This document shows positions 1 through 5,125 of a stretch of 5,933 bases of DNA, piece by piece. A program made the translations under genes and the position numbers. How positions within the stretch are numbered: the stretch's first letter is position 1; every line of letters starts with the position of its first letter. The stretch spans positions 12,515-18,447 of the forward strand of contig JAGRMK010000366.1 in NCBI GenBank assembly GCA_020441345.1, given 5' to 3'. The notes beneath the pieces were generated by a model. It had not been told where the DNA came from, did no database searches, and saw only the letters and a list, made by a program, of their open reading frames with translations. This DNA is from Paracoccaceae bacterium. GTDB lineage: Bacteria; Pseudomonadota; Alphaproteobacteria; Rhodobacterales; Rhodobacteraceae.

Positions 1-851
1 GGTACGGTGTCGTCCAACTGGCTCAGCAGCCAGTCGCGAAACCGGGCCGCGGCAGGTTTGGTGCCAGGGACCGACAGGAAATAACCCTCATGCGCGGGGA
101 TCCGCAGCGGATGGGCCAGGCCCAGGGCTCCCGACCGGGTGGCGTGGAGCGCAAGCATCGCGTTGACCAGCGCAACGCCGTTCCCCTGTGCCGCGAGATG
201 CAGCGCCATTCCGTAGGAATCGGCATGGATCGATGGCGTCAGCGGCGGATAGCCGGCCGCCAGCGCCCAGGTGCTCCAGGTGTCCGAGGTGCCGACAGAT
301 CCGATCAGCGGCAGGTCTCGCAGATCGCCGGCCAGATCGACCGATTTCACCGCGACCAGGCCACTGGGTTCCAGCGCCACCGCATCATCCCCGACCTGCT
401 TGCGTGAGCCAAAGCGGATCTCCACATCGGCCAGCGCAGTCTTGAAATCGTCGGGCCAGATTGCACTGAGAAACCGGATGCGCACCCCCGGATGAGCGGC
501 GGTGAACGACGGCAGGGCGGGCGCGATCAGCCATTGCGTCACGCTGACCGAGGCGGCGATGGTCAAGAGGTCGCGCGCCGGCGCCGCGTCGAAATGCGCG
601 GTGGCGGCGCTCAGTTGTGCCAGCGCGGCCTCGACCTGCGGCAGCAACTTGCGTCCCTCGTCGGTCAGCGACAAGGCGCGCGCCTTGCGCAGGAACAGCG
701 CCGCGCCCAGTCGCGATTCCAGTGCCTTGATCTGTTGACTGACAGCCGATTGCGTCAGGCCGATTTCATACGCGGCGGCGGTAAAACTCAGATGCCGGGC
801 CGCGGCCTCGAAGCTGCGAAACCAGGTGAGCGGGGGCAGGGATTTGGCCAT
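1..851 (-). CDS. LysR-type transcriptional regulator, C-terminus cut by the window edge
   Basis: A cytoplasmic DNA-binding regulator of the LysR family. Read on the minus strand from ATG at 851-849, the frame stays open to the left edge (283 codons), so roughly 10-25 C-terminal residues are missing compared with a usual length near 300. Residues about 6-65 form the winged helix-turn-helix: PPLTWFRSFEAAARHLSF, then a TQSAVSQQIKALE recognition helix and an LF/SLTDEG wing. The start MAKSLPPLTWFRSF resembles the GcvA-like branch. From about residue 92 follows the periplasmic-binding-protein-like effector domain (LTIAASVSVTQWLIAPALPSF and a late GNGVALVN segment). No Shine-Dalgarno sequence precedes this ATG. 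An in-frame stop at 869-867 leaves only TTG at 863-861 as an alternative start. The gene is divergent from the catabolic run at 959-4890 and shares its promoter region, the classic arrangement for a LysR activator of neighbouring genes. The effector is unknown. Family assignment is certain; the regulatory target is inferred. Confidence 0.95.
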   Translation of the reverse strand, partial: MAKSLPPLTWFRSFEAAARHLSFTAAAYEIGLTQSAVSQQIKALESRLGAALFLRKARALSLTDEGRKLLPQVEAALAQLSAATAHFDAAPARDLLTIAASVSVTQWLIAPALPSFTAAHPGVRIRFLSAIWPDDFKTALADVEIRFGSRKQVGDDAVALEPSGLVAVKSVDLAGDLRDLPLIGSVGTSDTWSTWALAAGYPPLTPSIHADSYGMALHLAAQGNGVALVNAMLALHATRSGALGLAHPLRIPAHEGYFLSVPGTKPAAARFRDWLLSQLDDTV

Positions 852-873
852 GTCAGAAATCAACCATTAGCAA

Positions 874-889
874 GGCTTATACCTAAGCC
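874..889. promoter_or_regulatory. Perfect inverted repeat, candidate LysR operator
   Basis: GGCTTA (874-879), spacer TACC, then TAAGCC (884-889) form a perfect 6-4-6 dyad. It lies 22 bases upstream of the LysR start and about 70 bases upstream of the start at 959. On the minus strand the dyad contains TATAAG (881-876), which could be the -10 element of the LysR gene, so binding here could give autorepression as well as activation of the divergent operon. It does not fit the strict T-N11-A pattern of LysR boxes, and no binding has been shown. It lies between divergent genes, so a transcription terminator is unlikely. Confidence 0.45.
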
Positions 890-903
890 GTCGAAAGCCT
901 CGT

Positions 904-931
904 TTGTCAAAGAAATGGTGAGGCGGATACT
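904..931 (+). promoter_or_regulatory. Candidate sigma70-type promoter of the plus-strand operon
   Basis: TTGTCA at 904-909 matches the -35 consensus at five of six positions. GATACT at 926-931 matches the -10 consensus at four of six, with a 16-base spacer. A start site near 938 would leave a leader of about 20 nt containing the Shine-Dalgarno sequence. The candidate operator at 874-889 would lie upstream of the -35, as expected for activation by LysR. This is a visual match only. Confidence 0.35.
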
Positions 932-947
932 CAGCTTTGAGTGCATC

Positions 948-953
948 GGAGGA
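948..953 (+). promoter_or_regulatory. Shine-Dalgarno site deciding the start at 959
   Basis: GGAGGA lies five bases before ATG 959. The in-frame GTG at 941 is upstream of this site, so starting there would put the ribosome binding site inside the gene. ATG 959 is therefore the preferred start. Confidence 0.85.
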
Positions 954-958
954 CCGAC

Positions 959-1558
959 ATGCAGCCGCAGATTCGCAAGATCATAACCTATGACGAAGAG
1001 ATCCTGATCGAGGGCTTTCGCCCCGCCGCGCAGCCTTGGCGCCTGTTCGCCGTTGCGGCGGTGGTGCAAAACCCCTGGGCCGGGCGCTATGTCGAGGATC
1101 TGAAGCCCGAGATCCACGCCTTCGGGCCGGTTCTGGGCAAACTGCTGACCGAGCGGATGATCGCATTGGCCGGCAGCGGCGCGGCAATCGAGGCCTATGG
1201 CAAGGCGGCCGTCGTCGGCCTGAATGGCGAGATCGAGCACGCATCGGGCCTGATTCACACGCTGCGGTTCGGCAATCACTATCGTCAGGCGGTGGGTGCG
1301 AAATCCTATCTGGCTTTCACCAATACACGCGGCGGGGCAAATGCCCCGATCATGGTGCCGCTGATGGACAAGAACGACGCGGGGCGCCGGTCACATTACC
1401 TGACAATCCAGTTTTCCATCCCCGACGCGCCCCGTGACGATGAAATCGTCGTCGTGCTGGGCGCAGCCCTCTCGGGGCGCCCGCATCACCGCATTGGCGA
1501 CCGCTATCAAGACCTGAAGGATCTGGGTCATGACCTGGACAACCCGGCCGCGGTCTGA
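959..1558 (+). CDS. PF06684 'amino acid synthesis' (DUF1185) family protein
   Basis: A 199-residue soluble protein with no signal peptide or membrane segment. I recognise the PF06684 family by the start QIRKIITYDEEILIEGFRP (about 4-22), the AVAAVVQNPWAGRYVEDL block (31-48), the central GKAAVVGLNGEIEHASGLIHTLRFGNHYR block (81-109), and a GRRSHYLTIQF segment (142-152). The length is normal for the family. Crystal structures of members, including one from the marine alphaproteobacterium Silicibacter pomeroyi, show a hexameric variant of the Bacillus chorismate mutase fold. The 'amino acid synthesis' name came from structure and genome context, not from an assayed reaction. Here it leads an operon with a hydrolase, a flavin monooxygenase and an aldehyde dehydrogenase, which points to catabolism rather than biosynthesis. 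The family assignment is firm; the activity is unknown. Its last 29 nt overlap the next gene. Confidence 0.88.
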   Translation: MQPQIRKIITYDEEILIEGFRPAAQPWRLFAVAAVVQNPWAGRYVEDLKPEIHAFGPVLGKLLTERMIALAGSGAAIEAYGKAAVVGLNGEIEHASGLIHTLRFGNHYRQAVGAKSYLAFTNTRGGANAPIMVPLMDKNDAGRRSHYLTIQFSIPDAPRDDEIVVVLGAALSGRPHHRIGDRYQDLKDLGHDLDNPAAV

Positions 1559-2309
1559 TCCGGGCGGGCTGGCGGCGATTGCGGCGGGGGCGGGGCCCCT
1601 GGTGGTCCTGATCCACGGGGTCGGGCTGCGCGCCGAGGCCTGGAACCGCCAGATCGACGCGCTGTCCGTCGGTTACCGCGTTCTGGCCTTCGACCTGCCC
1701 GGTCATGGCGGGAACGCTACGCCATTCGGGGCGCCGGATCTGGCCGGATACACCGATGCGATCGCCGGGGCGTTCGACGGCCCCGCGCTGGTTGTCGGGC
1801 ATTCGATGGGGGCGATGATCGCGCTGGATCTGGCGGTGCGCCATCCCGGCACAGTGGTCGGCGTCGCGGCGTTGAACGCGATCTATCGGCGCAGCGCCGT
1901 CGCCGCGCGGGCGGTGCGGGCCCGCGCCGACCGTCTCGACGGTGTTTCCCCGGCGGATGCCGAGGGACCGCTGACCCGCTGGTTCGGAGAGACCCAGACC
2001 CCGGAACGCGCCGCCTGTGCCGCCTGGCTGCGGGCGACGGACCCGGCAGGATACAAGCGGGCCTATACCGCGTTCGCCCGGGGGGATGCCCCCGAAGACG
2101 CGGCGCTGCGGGCGCTGGAGTGTCCCGCGCTGTTCATGACTGGCGGGCAAGAGCCGAATTCGACCCCGGCCATGTCCCACGAGATGGCGGCGCTGATCCG
2201 TGGGGGCGCGGCGCTGATCGTCGACGACGCGGCGCACATGATGCCGATGACCCACGCCGAAGCGGTGAATGCCGCGCTGCTGAAACTGGCGGGCCGGGTG
2301 TTCCGGTGA
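1530..2309 (+). CDS. Alpha/beta-fold hydrolase
   Basis: A 259-residue cytoplasmic hydrolase of the alpha/beta superfamily, of normal length for a single-domain member. The oxyanion-hole region is LVVLIHGVG (24-32), followed by RVLAFDLPGHG (50-60). The nucleophile elbow GHSMG places Ser92, and the likely catalytic histidine is His236 in DDAAHMMPM. A helical cap lies at about 115-185. The acid after strand 6 normally appears as G-x-x-D-x-x-x-T-P; here the segment is TGGQEPNSTP, so Glu208 sits where Asp is usual. ATG 1530 is preceded by AAGGA at 1517-1521, eight bases away. It overlaps the PF06684 gene by 29 nt, which suggests coupled translation. In this context it probably hydrolyses an amide, enamide, lactone or ester made by the neighbouring monooxygenase and dehydrogenase, like the hydrolases of B6 or trigonelline breakdown, but the substrate cannot be assigned. 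Confidence 0.93.
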   Translation: MTWTTRPRSDPGGLAAIAAGAGPLVVLIHGVGLRAEAWNRQIDALSVGYRVLAFDLPGHGGNATPFGAPDLAGYTDAIAGAFDGPALVVGHSMGAMIALDLAVRHPGTVVGVAALNAIYRRSAVAARAVRARADRLDGVSPADAEGPLTRWFGETQTPERAACAAWLRATDPAGYKRAYTAFARGDAPEDAALRALECPALFMTGGQEPNSTPAMSHEMAALIRGGAALIVDDAAHMMPMTHAEAVNAALLKLAGRVFR

Positions 2310-2368
2310 TGGCCCGTTCCCCGCTGCATCCGGGCATGTCGCATGGCCCCACGGAAAGGACGTAGAGC
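2310..2368 (+). promoter_or_regulatory. Short intergenic gap with the ribosome binding site of the monooxygenase
   Basis: The 59-nt gap holds AAGGA at 2356-2360, eight bases before ATG 2369, a good Shine-Dalgarno site. I see no terminator or convincing promoter, so the genes on either side are probably cotranscribed. A tiny frame, ATG at 2309-2311 overlapping the hydrolase stop as TGATG, runs 18 codons to TAG at 2363-2365. It has no recognisable motif. Confidence 0.6.
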
Positions 2369-3403
2369 ATGGATTTCTCTCTGTTTGCGCATATGGAGCG
2401 GATCACGCCCGACCAGCCGCACAGCGTGTTGCACCGCGAGTTCATCGACCTGTGCAAGATGGCCGATGATGGCGGCATGCGTGCGGTCTGGACCGGCGAG
2501 CATCACGGCATGGAATTCACCATCGCGCCGAACCCGTTCACCACGCTGGTTGATGTCGCGCACCAGACGAAGAACCTGCGGCTGGGCACCGGCACGGTGA
2601 TCGCGCCGTTCTGGCACCCGATCAAGCTGGCCGGCGAGGCGGCGGCGGCCGACCTGATGACCGGCGGACGGCTGGAGCTGGGTATCGCGCGCGGGGCTTA
2701 TAGTTATGAATACGAGCGCATGATGCCGGGGCTGGATGCCTGGCAGGCTGGGCAGAGAATGCGCGAATCCGCCCCTCTGTTGCGTCAACTCTGGGCCGGG
2801 GATTGCGCGCATCAGGGTGAATTCTATGCCTTCCCGGCCACCACCGCGACGCCGAAACCGGTGCAGGAAAACGGTCCGCCGATCTGGATCGCCGCACGCG
2901 ACCCCAACAGCCATGAATTCGGGGTGCACAACGGGTTCAACATCCAGGTTACGCCGCTGTGGATGGGGATGGAGGAAATTACTTCGCTGATGGTCCGGTT
3001 CCAGGCGGCCTGCGACAGCCATGCGGGCCCGCGCCCCAAGATCATGCTGCTGCATCACACCTATGTTGCCGCGGATGCCGACGATCTGGCGCAGGCCGCC
3101 CGCGAGTTGTCACGGTATTACAGCTATTTCGGCGCCTGGTTCCAGAACAAGCGTCCCGTGCAGCAGGGGCTGATCGAAACCCTGACCGACGCGGAAATCG
3201 GCGCCAACGCCATGATGGCCCCCGACAATCTGCTACGCGATCTGACCGTCGGCAGCGCGCGGCAGGTCATCGACCGCATCAGGCGCTATGAGGATCTTGG
3301 CTATGACGAATACGCGTTCTGGATCGACAGCGGCATGAGCTTTGCCCGCAAGCGCGACTCGCTGGCGCGGTTTCTCGATGACGTTATGCCGGCATTCGCA
3401 TGA
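2369..3403 (+). CDS. LLM-class (bacterial luciferase-like) flavin-dependent monooxygenase
   Basis: A 344-residue cytoplasmic protein with the TIM-barrel luciferase-like fold (PF00296), of full family length. Family signatures are MDFSLFAHMER (1-11), AVWTGEHHGMEFTIAPNPF (39-57), the LRLGTGTVIAPFWHPIKLAGE block (70-90), TGGRLELGIARGAY (98-111), TPKPVQENGPPIWIAARDP (161-179), and the C-terminal SARQVIDRIRRYEDLGYDEYAFWID (296-320). Relatives are usually oxygenase halves of two-component systems that take FMNH2 or FADH2 from a separate reductase, as in RutA, TgnB and type II Baeyer-Villiger enzymes. Some LLM proteins use F420 instead. The start ATG 2369 has AAGGA eight bases upstream. With the hydrolase before it and the aldehyde dehydrogenase after it, it is the likely ring-opening or bond-cleaving step of a catabolic pathway. 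The substrate is unknown, and no reductase is encoded in the window. Confidence 0.92.
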   Translation: MDFSLFAHMERITPDQPHSVLHREFIDLCKMADDGGMRAVWTGEHHGMEFTIAPNPFTTLVDVAHQTKNLRLGTGTVIAPFWHPIKLAGEAAAADLMTGGRLELGIARGAYSYEYERMMPGLDAWQAGQRMRESAPLLRQLWAGDCAHQGEFYAFPATTATPKPVQENGPPIWIAARDPNSHEFGVHNGFNIQVTPLWMGMEEITSLMVRFQAACDSHAGPRPKIMLLHHTYVAADADDLAQAARELSRYYSYFGAWFQNKRPVQQGLIETLTDAEIGANAMMAPDNLLRDLTVGSARQVIDRIRRYEDLGYDEYAFWIDSGMSFARKRDSLARFLDDVMPAFA

Positions 3404-3406
3404 GGG
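3402..3406 (+). promoter_or_regulatory. Shine-Dalgarno site deciding the aldehyde dehydrogenase start
   Basis: GAGGG lies five bases before ATG 3412 and overlaps the stop codon of the monooxygenase. The alternative in-frame ATG at 3400 forms an ATGA overlap with that stop (TGA 3401-3403) but has no purine-rich site upstream. Either start would couple translation to the gene before it. Confidence 0.55.
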
Positions 3407-3411
3407 ATCCA

Positions 3412-4890
3412 ATGGACCGCAAACCGCACTACCCCCTGTTCATCGCCGGGCGCTGGGCCGAAGGAGGCTCGGGGCAGGTGATGACCTCGCAGAACCCGGC
3501 AACCGGGCGGGATTGGGCCACGTTTGACTGTGCCGATGCGGGCGACGTCGACCGCGCCGTGCGCGCCGCCAGGGCCGCGCTGGACGATCCCGCCTGGCGC
3601 GACATGACCCAGACCGCGCGCGGCAAGTTGCTGTATCGGCTGGCCGACCTGATCGAGGCCAACGCGCAGGCCATCGGTCGCTTGGAAACCACCGACAGCG
3701 GCAAGTTGCTGGCCGAAACCGCAAGCCAGACGGCCTATGTCGGCGCCTATTACCGCTATTATGCGGGCCTTGCGGACAAGATCGAAGGCGCGGTGCTGCC
3801 TATCGACAAACCGGGGATGCATGTCTTTACCCGCCGCTTGCCGATCGGCGTTGTGGCGGCCATCGTGCCGTGGAACGCACAGATGTTCCTGACCGCGACA
3901 AAGCTGGGCCCGGCGCTGGCCGCGGGGTGCAGCGTGGTGCTGAAAGCCTCGGAAATCGCGCCAGTGCCGATGCTGGACTTCGCGCGGCTGATCGAACAGG
4001 CGGGGTTCCCGGCGGGGGTTGTGTCGGTCATCACCGGCGACGCGGAAAACTGTGCGATCCCGCTGACCCGCCACCCCGATGTGGACCGCATCGCCTTTAC
4101 CGGCGGGCCAGACACCGCGCGCCACGTGATCCGCAACTCGGCCGAGAATTTCGCCGTGACTTCGCTGGAACTGGGGGGGAAATCGCCCATCCTGGTGTTT
4201 GACGACGCCGATCTGGACGGCGCGGCGAACGGGTTGATCGCGGGAAACTTCGGTGCCTCGGGGCAAAGCTGTGTTGCGGGGTCGCGCGGGTTGATCCATC
4301 GACCCGTGCTGGCCGAGCTGATCGCGCGGATCCGCGAGAAATCGGCGGGGATCGTCATCGGTGACCCGCTGGACCCCGCCACCCATGTCGGCCCGCTGTG
4401 CACCGCCGCGCAAATCGGCACCATCCGTCAGACGCTGGACAAGGCCCGCGCGCAGGGGGCGGTGATCCATTTTGGCGGTGCGGCACTGGATCGTCCGGGC
4501 AATTACATGGCGCCGACGCTGGTGGAATGCGCGAGTGTGGAAACCGAGACGCTGACGGTCGAGATGTTCGGCCCCGTCATGTCTCTTTTGCCGTTCGACA
4601 CCGAAGACGAGGCCATCGCGCTTGCCAACGCGACCCCCTACGGGCTGGCGTCGGGGGTGTTCACGCAGGATGTGGGGCGGGCGCATCGGGTGTCCGAGCG
4701 GCTGCGCGCGGGGATCTGCTGGGTCAATACCTATCGCGCCGTGTCGCCGATTGCACCGTTTGGCGGGTTCAACCGGTCTGGCTATGGGCGCGAAGCCGGG
4801 ATGGACGTGATTCACGACTACACACGCACCAGGACAACCTGGATCAACACCTCTGGCGCGCCGATGGGCAACCCGTTCGTGATGCGCTAG
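3412..4890 (+). CDS. NAD(P)+-dependent aldehyde dehydrogenase
   Basis: Oxidises an aldehyde, semialdehyde or lactol to the acid in the cytoplasm. It has 492 residues from ATG 3412 (496 from ATG 3400), full length for the ALDH superfamily (PF00171). In numbering from 3412, Asn155 is in the VPWNA motif, Lys178 in the LKASE cofactor-binding motif, FTGG lies at 229-232, the general base Glu253 is in LELGGKSP, the nucleophile Cys287 is in GQSCVAGSR, and Glu384 and Phe386 are in EMFGPV. All catalytic residues are present. The end FGGFNRSGYGREAGMDVIHDYT is typical of the betaine/lactaldehyde-like classes. Overall look and context resemble the enzymes annotated as MFMBL dehydrogenase (TgnC) of trigonelline breakdown, but ALDH substrate cannot be read from sequence. 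It is the last gene of the run and probably acts on the aldehyde made by the monooxygenase just upstream. Confidence 0.95.
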   Translation: MDRKPHYPLFIAGRWAEGGSGQVMTSQNPATGRDWATFDCADAGDVDRAVRAARAALDDPAWRDMTQTARGKLLYRLADLIEANAQAIGRLETTDSGKLLAETASQTAYVGAYYRYYAGLADKIEGAVLPIDKPGMHVFTRRLPIGVVAAIVPWNAQMFLTATKLGPALAAGCSVVLKASEIAPVPMLDFARLIEQAGFPAGVVSVITGDAENCAIPLTRHPDVDRIAFTGGPDTARHVIRNSAENFAVTSLELGGKSPILVFDDADLDGAANGLIAGNFGASGQSCVAGSRGLIHRPVLAELIARIREKSAGIVIGDPLDPATHVGPLCTAAQIGTIRQTLDKARAQGAVIHFGGAALDRPGNYMAPTLVECASVETETLTVEMFGPVMSLLPFDTEDEAIALANATPYGLASGVFTQDVGRAHRVSERLRAGICWVNTYRAVSPIAPFGGFNRSGYGREAGMDVIHDYTRTRTTWINTSGAPMGNPFVMR

Positions 4891-5125
4891 GCGGCGCGCA
4901 TCTGGTGCGGCGTATCGCGACACGGACGGGGGTATCGGGCGGGGTATCTGGCCCGCACCGCGTCAGCACGCGACAGGGCACAAAGGCGTGTCTCTTGCCG
5001 CTATTTCATGCATTCTCCTTCACAAGCCCTGCACAGGCACCCGAAACAGGCTATGGGTGATGAAACCGGGCCGGCGTCGTGCCAGACCGTGAAACGCTCT
5101 GGGATCAGCCAAAGGGGCGCCAGCC
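4891..5125. other. Non-coding gap between the catabolic run and the transglutaminase gene
   Basis: I find no credible gene in these 235 nt on either strand. A weak stem CGGGC (4936-4940) with GCCCG (4951-4955) has a 10-base loop and no T-run after it, so it is not a convincing terminator. GTATC occurs three times at 4912-4916, 4932-4936 and 4944-4948, the last two inside GGGGTATC copies 12 bases apart. A promoter for the next gene should lie here, but I could not pick one. AGGGG at 5113-5117, eight bases before ATG 5126, is a reasonable ribosome binding site. Confidence 0.6.

Noticed and set aside
941..958. GTG 941 as the start of the PF06684 gene
   Set aside because: The Shine-Dalgarno sequence GGAGGA (948-953) would lie inside the coding region, and family members begin close to the QIRKI segment, as with ATG 959.
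90..986. Several plus-strand frames of 74-164 codons over the left end
   Set aside because: They lie antisense to the LysR gene, whose translation is continuous and clearly recognisable.
1350..2255. A 301-codon minus-strand frame opposite the hydrolase
   Set aside because: Low-complexity Arg/Gly/Pro-rich translation with no domain, lying over a clear alpha/beta hydrolase on the plus strand.
2309..2365. An 18-codon frame overlapping the hydrolase stop as TGATG
   Set aside because: No ribosome binding site of its own, no motif, and a composition like random high-GC sequence. Without conservation data it is not called as a gene.
3301..4923. A 540-codon open frame on the minus strand opposite the aldehyde dehydrogenase
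   Set aside because: It is a shadow of a high-GC gene: the sense strand encodes a complete aldehyde dehydrogenase with all catalytic motifs, while the antisense product is rich in Arg, His, Gly and Pro and shows no family motif.
4936..4955. Hairpin CGGGC/GCCCG as a terminator of the operon
   Set aside because: Only a five-pair stem with a 10-base loop and no T-run following it.
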